DNA of 64,000 nt from Coniella vitis (GCA_011317545.1 WUJK01000018.1:124001-188000), one strand, 5' to 3'; counted from the stretch's first letter, positions 12,881 to 24,893 are shown. The notes: generated by a model not told the origin, from the sequence alone. Program-made: numbers and translations.

Positions 12881-13593
12881 AATGGACCGACACACTCTCT
12901 CTAAACCTATGGTATACGATGGAGGAGGATCGGGATAGTGATGGGCATGGCAGGAGTCGACACGCAGCTCGAATCCCACAAAGCTGCACGTGCGTGGCCT
13001 GCCCAGTGCCTAAGTAATGCCTGCGAACTCGCTCGTACAAATTCAAATCTCGATATCACCCGATATCTCGTCTTCTCCCGCGAGGGACCCTGCAGATTCA
13101 TGCAACTGCCACATGGTGGCTATATCCAAGATGCGGAATGCGACATGGACAAGGTGGAGGAGGCGTAATGAGCGAGCAATCCTTTTTCGCGACCGGGGCT
13201 TGACGATTTCCGCCGGTGCGTGCGCAGACAAACGAGTTGCCAAATTGCAAGGGCAAGAAAGGTTAATATCCACGCCGTTGACTCGCTATGCCAAATTGTA
13301 TCTCGGAAGACTTCGGAGGCTTTCGGGCGCAGGATCTCGACGCCCTTCGAGAATGCTGCCTGTGTTCGTGGCATCCCATCAGCTGCTGCCAGCGCCATTC
13401 TCTGAATAGAACTGTTGGTCGCCCGTTCTCATGGCGTCAGAAGGTATTACATGTGGTGTGTGCCAGTCTGAAGAGTCGAACCACCGCATGTGCCTCCAGC
13501 CCTTTTGCCACGACTTGACTTGAACGACCAAGAACGATCACAGTCCGCCAAAACACACACACACACAGACACTCGCACACGCGCACTCACACA
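12881..13593. promoter_or_regulatory. Shared promoter between divergent aldolase and trans-ER
   Basis: A 713-base space between two divergent start codons, so both promoters must lie here. A perfect E-box, CACGTG, sits at 12987-12992, a typical bHLH regulator site. The 40 bases before the trans-ER ATG are CA-rich, as in many fungal leaders. No convincing coding frame is present. Co-regulation of the two genes is inferred from the arrangement only. Confidence 0.55.
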
Positions 13594-14754
13594 ATGGCCA
13601 TTGCAACCAAGACACAAACCGCCCTGATCGGTGGCGACAATGGCGATATCGTCTTGTCTGAGGCCGTTCCCGTCCCCCCAGAGGAGCTGGAGGACCTCCA
13701 GGTTGCCGTCGAGGTCAAGGCCATCGCCCTCAACCCGGTCGACACCAAGATGATTGGCGGCTACCTCACGCCTGGTGCTGTGTCTGGCTGCGAGTTTGCA
13801 GGCGTCGTGACAGGACTGGGCGCCGTCGCTTCCAGAGACCGTGGTCTGAAAGTCGGAGACCGCGTCGCCGGCGTCGTGATGGGCATGAACCCGCTGCGGC
13901 CGCGCATCGGTGCCTTTTCCCAGTATACCGCCAGCTCGGCATACGGCACGGTCAAGATCCCAGACGACTGGACGTTTGCAAAGGCCGCTGCGGGTGTCGG
14001 TGGCGTGGCATGGGCCACCGTGCCGTGGGCTCTGTTCCACAGCCTGGGCCTGCCATCGGGCCCGTTGCTCGAGCCGCTCAACACCGACATGCCTCCTCCT
14101 GAGCTGCCCGGCTTCAAGATCCCCATCACCACCAGCCACACCACCGACGGCACGAAGCCGCCCACCACGGTGCTCGTCAGTGGCGGAGCCAGTTTCACCG
14201 GCACCTGTGCCATCCAGCTGCTCAAGCTCGCCGGCTTCACCGTCATCGCCACTTGCTCCCCCAAGACCGCGGACCTGGTCAAGTCGTTTGGCGCCGACGC
14301 CACATTCGACTACTCGTCGCCCACCTGCGCAGAGGACATCAAGGCCTACACGCGCAACTGCCTGCGCCTGGCCCTGGACTGCATCACCACCGCCGACACC
14401 ACGCGCCTGTGCTACGCCGCGCTGGGGAGAGCAGGCGGCCGCTACGTGGCCCTCGACCCGTACAGCGGCGCCGTGTCCGCCACGCGGTCCATTGTGCATG
14501 CCGACTGGGTCTTTGGCATGGACCTGCTCGGCGAGGACGTGGGCTGGCCTGCGCCTCACGGGCGCAAGGCAGACCCTGTGGCGACCCAGTTTGGCGTTGT
14601 GTGGAACAAGACGCTGCAGTCGTTGCTTGACCGCGACTTGATTCGCCCGCACCCCCAGATCATACGCGATACCGGGCTCGCGGGTGCGCTGGAGGGCATA
14701 CAGGAGATTCGGGCCAAGAAGAATGCTGGACAAAAGCTGGTGTATACTCTGTAA
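13594..14754 (+). CDS. Trans-acting enoyl reductase (LovC-like MDR protein)
   Basis: A single exon of 386 residues, the normal size of the stand-alone enoyl reductases that serve fungal highly reducing PKS and PKS-NRPS enzymes (LovC, ApdC, TenC, CcsC). Medium-chain dehydrogenase fold: GroES-like half with ALNPVDTKM and SGCEFAGVV (about residues 47-72) and a nucleotide-binding half with VLVSGGASFTGTCAIQLLK (about 193-211). Zinc ligands are absent, as expected. The ATG at 13594 follows a CA-rich leader and fits the known N-terminus. It would bind the KR/methyltransferase region of the neighbouring synthase and reduce chosen enoyl intermediates with NADPH, replacing the dead internal ER. Confidence 0.93.
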   Translation: MAIATKTQTALIGGDNGDIVLSEAVPVPPEELEDLQVAVEVKAIALNPVDTKMIGGYLTPGAVSGCEFAGVVTGLGAVASRDRGLKVGDRVAGVVMGMNPLRPRIGAFSQYTASSAYGTVKIPDDWTFAKAAAGVGGVAWATVPWALFHSLGLPSGPLLEPLNTDMPPPELPGFKIPITTSHTTDGTKPPTTVLVSGGASFTGTCAIQLLKLAGFTVIATCSPKTADLVKSFGADATFDYSSPTCAEDIKAYTRNCLRLALDCITTADTTRLCYAALGRAGGRYVALDPYSGAVSATRSIVHADWVFGMDLLGEDVGWPAPHGRKADPVATQFGVVWNKTLQSLLDRDLIRPHPQIIRDTGLAGALEGIQEIRAKKNAGQKLVYTL

Positions 14755-15914
14755 AAAGGTGGTGTGTGTAGAAACTCTTTTGGCTTGATATTGATTTACT
14801 CGGGCGTGTTCATGTGTACAATTTTAATCCACTGTTTCTCTGTTGTATAACCTAGCCTAACCTAACCTCACCAATTCACTATCGAGAACTCTTGACATCA
14901 TTTTGCAATGTTGTATCATAGCATGAATTAAGCGACTCTCATTCTGGCTTTAAGAAAGTGCTCGTCTTTGCAGCCAACACTCACATTGCTCATTTTCAAA
15001 GCGATAAAGATTATTCTCTGTATACAGTATATACCAAGGTATCGATCAAACATGACAGGAAACCGATCAATTCTTCTACTTTTAGTTAGTATTGTTCGTC
15101 CGCAACACAATAAGAACATTCAACTGATGCCTTCACTCGAATCAAACTTATTAGCCATGCGCATTCGTTGAATACCAACAACCACGTTCGCGGTTTGCCT
15201 CGCTCACGTACAACAAACAATCCCTAAATCAAAATAGCACCCAAAAAGCACATTCGCTCACCCAAATCTACACAATAGAAAGGATTCCCATCACTCCACT
15301 TGGCCAAAACAGGCGTGCGTGCAGAGACCAAGTGCAAACTCGGCGATTTTCGGCGTGGGCGGACCACATCTCCCATCCACGCTGCCAAACCCAGCATATA
15401 GTAACCCACATTTGCTTTATAGAGTTACCGCTTCCAGTGGGGCTGTGGTGTTTGGGGCTGACAGGACTCTGTATCTTGCAAGGCCCCGCCAAACCTTGCG
15501 TGTCCGCCGTTTCTTTTTGCCAAAAGTGTCCAAGTCGGAAATCTTCGGTATGCCGTTTTGTCTTGATCCAGGAACTCACCACTATCAGCTTTTCCCATCC
15601 CACGGAGCTTAAATCATGCTAGAGTGGCCTTATAGTCTTGGGAAAACGGTTGGCAAACCGACCTATTCTGGTCGTATAGCCCTATCCTGTTGTAGCTGGA
15701 TACTTACACCCGCAATAAAGCAGAAATGGTAGTGTAGAGCGCAGGTCTTATGTTGTCACACAGTGCTGCTGCTTCTTTTCGTCGACGTCTTCTTTTGCCG
15801 GCTTCTTGCGTGCCTGTCTGTCTGTCTGTCTGTCTTTGAATTGAACCTGTGCACACTCATTTGAAAACTACACTTTGCTCTCCCTTTTTCTTAGTTTAAT
15901 TGTTTTATTGCAAT
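14755..15914. other. Intergenic region, trans-ER 3' end to P450 promoter
   Basis: About 1.16 kb between two plus-strand genes. The first half is AT-rich and carries the trans-ER 3' untranslated region. The second half ends in a (CTGT)n tract (15814-15835) and a pyrimidine-rich leader before the P450 ATG. Only short overlapping frames (under 115 codons) occur, with no recognisable protein. Confidence 0.5.
15814..15835. repeat. (CTGT)n microsatellite
   Basis: Five tandem CTGT units about 80 bases before the P450 start codon, in the presumed promoter or leader. Confidence 0.85.
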
Positions 15915-18900
15915 ATGGCCGAAATCAAGGAAATCCCAGAGCCCCCGGCCTTGCCTTTCTTTGGCCATGCATTTGGCTACATTGACAGCCAGTTCCCCAT
16001 CCGGTCGATGGAAGCGCTCGCCGAAACATATGGTAAAGAAAAGAAGCTATTCCCGGCACGCACACACACACAACGCTACTGAAGCCGTAACTGAACCCAG
16101 TCACAATGAATAGGCGAGATATACCGGCTCAGACGCATCGGAACCCCAGTGACGTTTTGTTCCCATTACAAGCTCATCAGCGAGCTATGCGACGAGAAGC
16201 GGTTTCGAAAAGTGCCCCAAGGGCTGTTCAAGGAATTGCGTGGAGCGGCTAACGATGGCCTCATTACTGTATGTGAGAAACACGATGACGATTCGTCGTC
16301 CTTTGGGCCGCAGTGGTCACAAACACACACACACACCCAAAAAAAAAAAAAAAAAAAACCCACGGAAACATTAACGCGCAAAGCTAGGCTTACCTGGACG
16401 AAGAGAACTGGGGCATTGCCCACCGCGTCCTCATGCCAGCACTGGGCCCCAACTCGATACGGGGCATGTTCGACGAGATGCACGACATCGCCTCGCAGCT
16501 GGCCATGAAGTGGGCGCGCATGGGCAAGACCGACGCCTTTAGCCCCAACGAGGACTTCACCCGCCTCGCCATGGACACCCTGGCCCTCTGCTCCATGGAC
16601 TACCGCTTCAACAGCTTCTACAACCCCGAGACACACCCCTTCCTCCAGGCCATGGGCCGCACGCTGCTCACGGCCCGGCAGCGCGTGCGCCGCGGCGACA
16701 ACACCGTCGCCGCCGTCTACTACCGCCAGCAGTACCAGCAGTATGCCGAGGACATTGCATACCTGCGCCAGCTCGCCGACGAAGTGGTCGCCTTCCGCGG
16801 CGAGCACCCGAGCGACCGCAAGGACCTGGTGGCTGCCATGTTGGACGGCGTGGATCCCAAGACGGGCAAGAAGATGACGGAAAAGAGCATCACGGACAAT
16901 GCGCTGAGCTTCCTGGTCGCAGGGCACGAGACGACGGCTACCCTGTTGGCGTTTGTGCTCTTTCACCTGATCAAGAACCCCCGCGTTCTGAATAAGGCGC
17001 AGAAAGAAGTGGACGATGTGATTGGCACAGGGACGATCACGGTGGACCATCTTTCCAAGTTGCCGTATATGAATGCTGTAAGTAGTTATCCTGTCTTTCG
17101 AAAAGCTGTCTTACTAACATCTTCAAAAAGATCTTTCGCGAAGTACTCCGCCTCGAACCACCACTCCCCGTCTTCGCGGTCGTGCCCTACGAAGACACCC
17201 TCCTCGGCGGCAAGTACCTCATTCGCGGCGGCGAGAACTGCGTCCTGCTCCTCAAGAAAGCCCAGCGCGACCCAGAGATCTACGGCGAGGACGCCGACAT
17301 CTTCCGGCCCGAGAGGATGCTCGACGAGCACTTCAACCAGCTGCCGCCCGGCGCGTGGAAGCCGTTTGGCAACGGCCAGAGATCGTGCATTGGGCGCGCC
17401 TTTGCCATGCAAGAGGCCACGCTGATGCTGGCGATGCTGCTGCAAAACTTCAACATCTCCTTTGACGACCCAGACTACGAGATCAACTACGAACAGACTC
17501 TGACCTTGCGGCCCAAGGACCTCAGAGTTCGCGCCCAGCTGCGCGATGGCCTCACTGCCACGTCCTTGCAGTACCGTTTGCTCGGTGGCAAGACTGTCTC
17601 GCCCGCAGCCAACGGCAAAGCTGCGCACGACGCCGCCGCCGACCTCGCGAATGCGTCCAGCACGCCGCTGACCATACTGTATGGGTCCAACTCGGGCACC
17701 TGCGAGGCACTGGCGCAGAAGCTGGCAACGAATGCACCGTCCCAAGGGTTCTACCCCGTATCGCTGGAGCGTCTGGACTCAGCGGTGGAGAACCTGCCAA
17801 AGGACCGCCCCGTCGTAATCATCGCGACCTCGTACGAGGGAGAGCCGACCGACGACGCCAAGCTCTTTGTCTCGTGGCTGCAGAACGAGACCGCCGCCGG
17901 GTCGTTGGCTGGCGTCAAGTACGCTGTGTACGGCCTGGGACATCACGAGTGGGTGTCAACGTTTCACCGCATTCCCAAGCTCATTGATGCCCAGCTTGAG
18001 CAGGCTGGCGCTGAGCGCCTGACGCCGCTGGCACTCGTGGATGTCGCGGACACTGAAGTGTTTTCGTCCTTTGAGGCGTGGGAAGACGGCAGCTTTTGGT
18101 CAGCGCTGAAGAGCAAATACGGCCAACAGAGTGAAGGTGGATCTGTCACAACTGGAGTCAAACACCACTCCTACTCGAGGCCAATTGCCCCAAGCCACCT
18201 CGCCGAGGCCACTGTGGTTGAGTCTCGCATTCTCACTTCCGCTGGAGAAGCCGTCAAGAGACATGTAGAGCTCGAACTCCCCCATGGCACGAGTTACCGC
18301 GCAGGCGATTATCTGCTGGTCCACCCAGAGAACTCTACTGAGATCGTGTCCCGCGCACTTGAACGATTTGGCTTGTCGTCCGAAGACCGGATCCCTCTGG
18401 CAGAAGTAAGGCCTAGCAAGTCCGACGAGGAGAAGGACGGCGAGGCCGCGACATATCATGAGATCCTTCGATACGATGTCGAGCTCAGCCAGCCTGCAAC
18501 CAAGAGGAACATCCTGTCCTTGATCGAAGCGGTCCAAGATGCCGAGGTAAAAGCAAGACTCGAGGCCCTGTCCTCTGAGCTCTACGACACGGAGATCCTG
18601 GCCAAGTACACCTCGGTTCTTGATCTTCTTGAAGAATTCCCCTCCATCGACATCTCCATGACAGCCTTCCTCAACATGCTGCCACCCATCCGAGGGCGGC
18701 AATAGTGAGTGCCCATCTGACAACCCACAGTCCGCTTTTCCATCCTTATTAACACAACAAACCACAGCTCCATCTCTTCCTCACCCCTCTGGAACCCCAA
18801 CCGCGCCACCCTCACATTCTCCCTCATCGACCAGCCATCCCTATCCCGTCAAGGCCGCCGCCACAAAGGCGTCGCCACCTCGCACCTCGCCTCGCTAGCA

Positions 18901-19449
18901 CCCGGAGACAAGCTCAAAGTCGCCGTCCGCGCCTCCCACGCCGCCTTCCACCTGCCCGCCGACGCAGCCGACACCCCGCTCCTCATGGTCGCCGCCGGCT
19001 CCGGCATCGCCCCCTTCCGCGGCTTCATCCAGGAGCGCGCAGCCCGCATCCAGGCGGGCCAGGCCGCCCTGCCGCCGGCCGTGCTCTTCTACGGGTGCCG
19101 CGAGCCGGGCCGGGACGACTTGTATGCAGCGGAACTCAGTGCGTGGGAGGAACTGGGCGCCGTCAAGGTCCAGCGTGCGTACAGTCGCGCGCCAGAGCGT
19201 GCGGGTGGGAATAAATATGTCCAGGATGCTCTGTGGGCGGAGAGAGCGGAAGTCAACCGACTCTGGGACAGCGGTGCCAAGTTGTTCATCTGTGGCTCGC
19301 GGAAGTTGGGAGAGGGGGTCCGTCGGACTATGGTGGCGATTCACCTCGAAAGGGCTGAGGGACAGGGCGAGGAGTCTAGTGAGCAGACGATCAGCGAGTG
19401 GTGGGAGACGTTGAGGAACACGAGATATAGCATCGATTTATTTGATTAG
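15915..19449 (+). CDS. Self-sufficient cytochrome P450:reductase fusion, CYP505 type
   Basis: Five exons fit: 15915-16032, 16114-16268, 16388-17077, 17131-18704 and 18768-19449, giving 1072 residues, the usual length of P450foxy-like proteins. P450 half: oxygen-binding AGHETT (about residue 268), K-helix EVLR, heme loop FGNGQRSCIG with the Cys ligand near 407. Reductase half: FMN flavodoxin domain starting at LTILYGSNSG (about 500), FAD site QYSISSSP (about 845), NADPH-binding AAGSGIAPFRG (about 921). Electrons pass NADPH-FAD-FMN-heme in one chain. CYP505 enzymes hydroxylate fatty acyl chains below the terminus; Fum6 of the fumonisin pathway is a family member acting on a polyketide. No N-terminal membrane anchor is seen, as usual for the family. 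Its place beside the trans-ER suggests it oxidises the polyketide chain. A general fatty-acid hydroxylase is the alternative. Confidence 0.93.
16322..16360. repeat. (CA)n plus poly-A tract inside P450 intron 2
   Basis: A run of CA units followed by about 20 A within the 119-base intron 16269-16387. The homopolymer length may vary or be misread, but it is intronic and does not affect the frame. Confidence 0.9.
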
Positions 19450-20022
19450 TCTAGAGTGTTGAGTGTTCTTTGAGATGGAATATTGCGTATATATTATATA
19501 ATAAGACCACTTATTGATTCAATAATGTATCAATTGCACGCCACTCTTAGATGAATCAAACATGCCAAAGGAAAGTTTGTACAGGTTCAAGGAGTATGAC
19601 TTCTTGATATCATGTTTTCGGAGTGATAAGAAGAAGAATTAAAGGAGAAGACAGGACAATTTCGCGGAGGTACTGGCCCTACAAATGCACGACAGTTATT
19701 TCAAGAATGCAGCCACATGAAGGATATAGTATAGCATCGCCCCATATGCCCATGTGCCCACCACGCAACCACATTTCGTCTCTCATGCTCTCCTTTCGCA
19801 CCTCGTAGTTCTTCCGTCTGAGCATTAGGATCTGGTATATGTATGCTTGTTTCATGTCGGTCATTCGGCCGCAGCTCCGCAAAACTAGTGAGGCTTTTCA
19901 TCCAAAAGATATGTTGAATCCAGAGGAAGCAAGTTATGGCCTCACCGTCACAGCTGGTATGTTTCGGCTTAGAATAACATTCACAATGTCACCTCTATAT
20001 GAAAGAATGATAGCTAATCCTA
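19450..20022. other. Convergent intergenic region between P450 and CorA-like gene
   Basis: 573 bases between the stop codons of two convergent genes, so it holds both 3' untranslated regions. It is AT-rich just after 19450 (a TATATTATATAATAA stretch at about 19487). No gene is seen. Confidence 0.6.
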
Positions 20023-23000
20023 CTAAGGCTGGCCTGTTCTTCCACGCTTCTCACTCTCTTTTCTCGCGCCTCTCTTCTTCCACAACTCCATAGCTTTCAT
20101 TGCAAAATAGATCGCAATGCCAGTGACAGCAAGACCACCAAGGCAGAATGCGGCTAGAAACCCAATCAATGACCCCGTGGGGACTCCTCCCATGCTATAG
20201 AATCCCTCTGCAAACGAGAGCGGCGCGAAGATAATCGTAATATAGGTGAACCATCGAATGTTTCTCTCAGAGAGTTTGTCACGTTCAGAGGCCAATTCCT
20301 CCCTCTTACGACGCTCTTCCTTTCTCTGCCGGCGCTCTTCCTCCCACTTGAGGCGATTTCTCTCCCGTTCGTCCTCGAATTCTTTTTGTTTGCTGGCGAT
20401 CCGCTTCTGAGCTTTCTGAATACGCTCTCTCAGTTTTCGAAACGTATGTTGGTCCTCGATACTATCGGCTTGCAATTCCTTAATCCTTTTGCGATAATCT
20501 TTCTCGTCGCTAAGCGTCCATCGAGGCCTGTCCTGCCCCCGGTTCTTTCCCCTATTGTTCCATTTCTCAAGTTGCTCCAAGGTCGATAAGAGGTCATCAT
20601 CAACTTTCTCGAGGATATGTTCATAGTCAAGTCCGGGTATCCACTCGCCTGAAACTGTCAAGCTATCCTTCGTCTTGTTGTTGCCCTCTATGGATGCAAG
20701 AGTTGTCTCCTTGTGTGCGTCCAGAAACGTATTGACCGCTTCTAGAATGTCATTGGTCTCCTTGCAAATTCTGCGTAACATGAAGTGAAGCAAAATGAGT
20801 TCGAGAATCGTTCTTTGCCACCATTGCTTGAACTTATCTTTGTTTGCGGCATACTCGTCGAAAATGCTCTCATGAGCGCCATCGCTTCCCTTTAATGAAC
20901 GGTAAAGATAGCTGCTGCGATATAAATTAAGTTGAGATGCATCATTGCCAAGCTCCGAGTTAATGTAGTGACAGGTCCAGTGACGGTCCACAAGGTCACC
21001 ATTGAACCGGTAACTCATTGAAGCGTGGCGTAGGCTCTTGTTTAAAGAACCGAAAAAGCCCTCATCAGAGAGACACGAGCTGCAATGGTTATGGTTGCCT
21101 TGCTCCAGGCTCGTTGACTCAGAATCCTTAGAGCCCTCTACCAATGAGTAGAAACTCAAGTGTACCTCGGTCTCCCATGTGTTTAGTACAGAATCCGTAT
21201 TGTCCCAAGTTATCTTTTCGTGTTCCAGATGGCGCTTGAGAAATATTGGAATTGCTTGCTTTTCAAACTCGGAGTGGTCTCCAAGCAGAAGTGATTTTGT
21301 GTCATCATTGCTGACTTTTAGCAAGCCAATGAATCTTTTCTTTGCATTCCGTGCTGTTCGAGGCAGGTTGAGAATTGCTTCTAGCGCGCTCTTGTCGCAT
21401 GGTATGAATGGTGACCCTTCCCATGGCGTTTCGCTGAGCTTACGGGGTTTGCCATATTGCTTTTGTTTTTGGTTGTTGGCGACGAGGGCATGAATAGGCT
21501 CGTTGGTTATCGAGATGGAAGGTAGTCGCTCAATCTCGTCAGAGTCAACTCTGTATTCACCTCCAGAACCCAACAAAAATTCTGGGTAACTGTATAGCCA
21601 TTCCTCGTTGATTGCGAAGATATTTCCTGTATCGGTGGCGTTGTTGAAGGGCATTGATTCCTTCAATGTTCTGTTGGCCCAGTTACGCTGACGTGGGCTG
21701 GAAGTTTGTACCCCTAGCTGTCTCCTCAAGCTCAGTGAAATATCCTCTAGCAACTGGTTCACCTTTCTTGGGTCGTCGGATTGTGGGACAACATGATTAG
21801 AAGGACTTAGAGCCTTTTTGTCCGACATAATATGCTGACCATATATGAGAAGCACGTGCATGACTTCAAAGCTGGCGTGGTAGTACGAGTCTCTACCTTT
21901 CTCGGTATCAAAGATTCTTGGTACTCCGCTATATTCGTCCAGTCTCTCGCCCAGGAAGCCGTTATGGCCAAAGAAACCTAGGAGTCTGCCAAGTGAATCT
22001 CGCAATGCTTTATCTGGCGCTTTTCGGTTGAGAGATTTGCCTGTGATGCCCATGGTAACACTTAGGGCATATCGCATCACGTTGAACCACTTGGAGCCAT
22101 AGTCATCATTCTCGACATGGTGAGGCTGAGCTGCGATCGTGTTTTCCCAGAGCTCGCTGAAGGAGGTGTTGGGAAAGAAGGACTCCTTACTGGATACTTG
22201 CTCGTAGAACATTGCAATATCGCGATTGTGGAGCAAGAATCGTGTTTCTCTTGGCGATCGACTCAGGGCAAGCATTCGCTGGTGATCCAAATTAGCACTC
22301 TTATCATGCTCGCTTATACATTTCAAAGGACAGGAATGAAGGTAACTGTGTAAATCGCAGATTATTGCAGGGTTTGTGTTTTTCTTTTCCTTGTTTCTTT
22401 TCTTGTTTTTTTTTTCTTTTTGCAAAGGACTTACCATGTCCAAGGCTTCGTTCAAAGTCGTGAAGCGCTGCAAAATGCCTCGAAGTACTTCACTGTGAGT
22501 AAAACGCCTCTGTATCGCATAGAAACGCTCGTACAGATTGCTGAACACTGGTGGCTTGAGGACGTAGAACCAGTAAAGTCTTACAGATACCCTTTCCTGT
22601 AGCTTAATAATGTACTTTGCCATTTGTTTATGACCAGGTGCAGCTAACTCGCAAAAGCCATCCTCGCCTCCAACTCTTTCAAAGAAGTCCTTCTTTCGAT
22701 TTTCGTCTTCTCGGTTCACATATCGCGTCTTGTTGCCGTCCCCGGTGACTGTGCTAACCAACGGTGGCTGCCACCATTCTTGGATCTGCATAGCTTGGAG
22801 AGCCTTCCAGATCCAAAAATGGTCCTCGAGTCGGAATATATTCACCCCATCTTCTCTAGACCGGGCCCAAGCAAACTGCTCCCGGGGGTCTCGGTCATCG
22901 AGGTCGTGCAGCCAAGCAACGAATAACTTGGTCATGAAGGGTTGGATCCAGACCAAATCGCGAGAGTTGTCATCTTTGCAGAAAGTGGCGATGTAACGGG

Positions 23001-24893
23001 TGACCTTGAGGATTTGAAATGCTGTATCTGTAACAGAATCCTCTGGCAGCCACGTTGGACCATTAGGGGAAATCTCCTGACCTGTGACCCAATAGTTCGC
23101 CCTGAAGCAGCGAACGACAGGGTCTTTTCTCGAGGCTGACAGCTCAAATATGTGTTGAAGCCATCTGACATGACCTCTGCAATTCTCTTTGATCCTCTTC
23201 TTAAGATTGGAGGCATAGTAGTCCGTTTGGGGATATTTATCTAACTTTTCTTGAATGTCCAGCAGATATGTAAATGCATAGCTAAAAGATTTTCTCAGAT
23301 TTTCATTAGTGATCTTTCATATGTAGTCGTCTCCTCGGATGGTCCTCTCAGAACTCACAAGCTAGCGGATGTAGAAACACGATGACCTGACATGTCGCCA
23401 CACGTCAGAGCTACAGGCGTTATTTGCGCCGAAGTATCATCCGCCTTTCCAGAGCTGTCGCTTGGCCTTTCTGAGGATTCGGGGCCCGAACTGGGCGGGA
23501 TGGGCATGGCACAGACACTTAGGATATGTTCTAAATGTCGCCATGTCGAGTATCCAATCTTTTGCCGCGCAGATCTCATCTCCTCTTTTTGTTTCCTTTC
23601 GTCGCGTATTTTCTCTGCCTCTTTGTTGTTCTTGGCCGGATCAGCTGATCCTGGTTCACAACCTGGGGAAGCTCGAGCTTGCTCACCCGTCGAATCGTCG
23701 ACATACGGGGCGAGCAGGGGGTTGTTGTATGCTAGGTTCGACATCCACGAGTACCTTTCACGCAGCCCCGGGTAATCGGCGCGAAGTTCCGCATCAAGCA
23801 AAGAACTAACGTTGGCATCACCCGCTGGTATCATGAGGCTGTCCCATTTTACTGTCTGTTGCCGGTGGAGGCTTAATTTGTATGCGACGACAATCTCCCT
23901 GATATGACAGTCGGTCTTGCCACCGTCGGTTTGGGACCTTGGGGGGATCGAGTTCATACTTTTATCGACAAAATGACCGTCCGGGTCCAGTTTCGCTCTT
24001 CTGCCGTCCACGAACGCGCCAATTGAAGCCGCTATGTAGTCGTCTTCGACCTGATGAATTGTCACCCGCCCACACTGATGCGGCCATTGTACATTGTCGG
24101 CGGGATAAGAGATGAAGCGATATTCTTTGTTCATGAAATCGAGATCTCTTATTTTCAATTCCCCGCCAATACGAGTGTCCCCAAGTTGCAGAGTGTCACT
24201 GGTGAGGTTTTCAAATATCAGCTGGTGTAGGACAGTGCCGTTGTTCACCATATACTGAAAGGTTATGTTCATCTCCTTTGTTTTCCATTCATAACGGGGC
24301 CATTTCCAATTGACCCATCTCACCTTGGTGCGTGCTATTTTGCTAGGCCACTTGTCAAAGTCGATGCCATATAACCAATCTCTGTCCGTCTCGTTCGACA
24401 TATCATCGAGATTCCGCGCTCGGTCAATGAGCCAGAACGGCTGGGACACGTAGATATGGTCCATGGAAAAGATGCCTGATTGCCCTGCGCCCAGGAAGCG
24501 TGTCACCTGCATGATCTTTCCCCAGCGCGACACACTGGCCGTGGTTCCGCCCTGACCGGAGGAGGCATGGTGCGAGTAAGCTTGCTCTGGGTCATTCGGC
24601 CATTGGGCCCAGTAATCGTCGGTGGCTTTAATCGTGGCCAACGAATCGTTTTCCCGCTCGTACCAAGGGGGCTTGTGGTAGTCTATCAACATGTCGTGTA
24701 AGCCAGGGATAGTGGCACGTGAGGCTGCCAAAGGTTTGATCAACTCACTGGGGATATGCAAGCAGTTTTGAAAACGAGGATCATTCTCGTCGGGCAGGTC
24801 CGGACAGATGTCTTTGATGTCTTTGACGGGCGTGCTCACCTCAGAATCACTATCTCGCGTCGCATCAGACGATGAAGCCGTCTCTGCGTCCAT
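20023..24893 (-). CDS. Large fungal protein with C-terminal coiled coil and CorA-like membrane segment
   Basis: Three exons join in phase: 24893-23359, 23281-22435 and 22278-20023, giving 1545 residues. Intron 1 (77 bases) has GTGAGT, a CTAAT branch site and TTTTAG. Intron 2 (156 bases) has GTAAGT, CTAAT and CCAG. The N-terminal 500 residues and the centre match no domain I know. Near the end comes a long Lys/Glu/Arg-rich coiled coil, then two membrane helices: one around FTYITIIFAPLSFAEGFYSM (about 20200-20260) and one around FLAAFCLGGLAVTGIAIYFA (about 20100-20160). This arrangement resembles fungal proteins labelled CorA-like Mg/Zn transporters. The pore signature GMN of true CorA is here SMG, so ion transport is doubtful. 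The gene is visibly richer in A and T than the cluster beside it. Function unknown; membrane-anchored signalling or defence is possible but unproven. Confidence 0.7.

Noticed and set aside
10674..20022. Cluster-specific Zn2Cys6 regulator or transporter
   Set aside because: No CX2CX6C pattern and no multi-helix membrane protein is encoded between the cluster genes; if present they lie left of the window.
23355..24893. Separate gene encoding about 512 residues
   Set aside because: A canonical 77-base intron with a CTAAT branch site joins it in phase to the downstream long frame, so it is treated as the first exon of the CorA-like gene.
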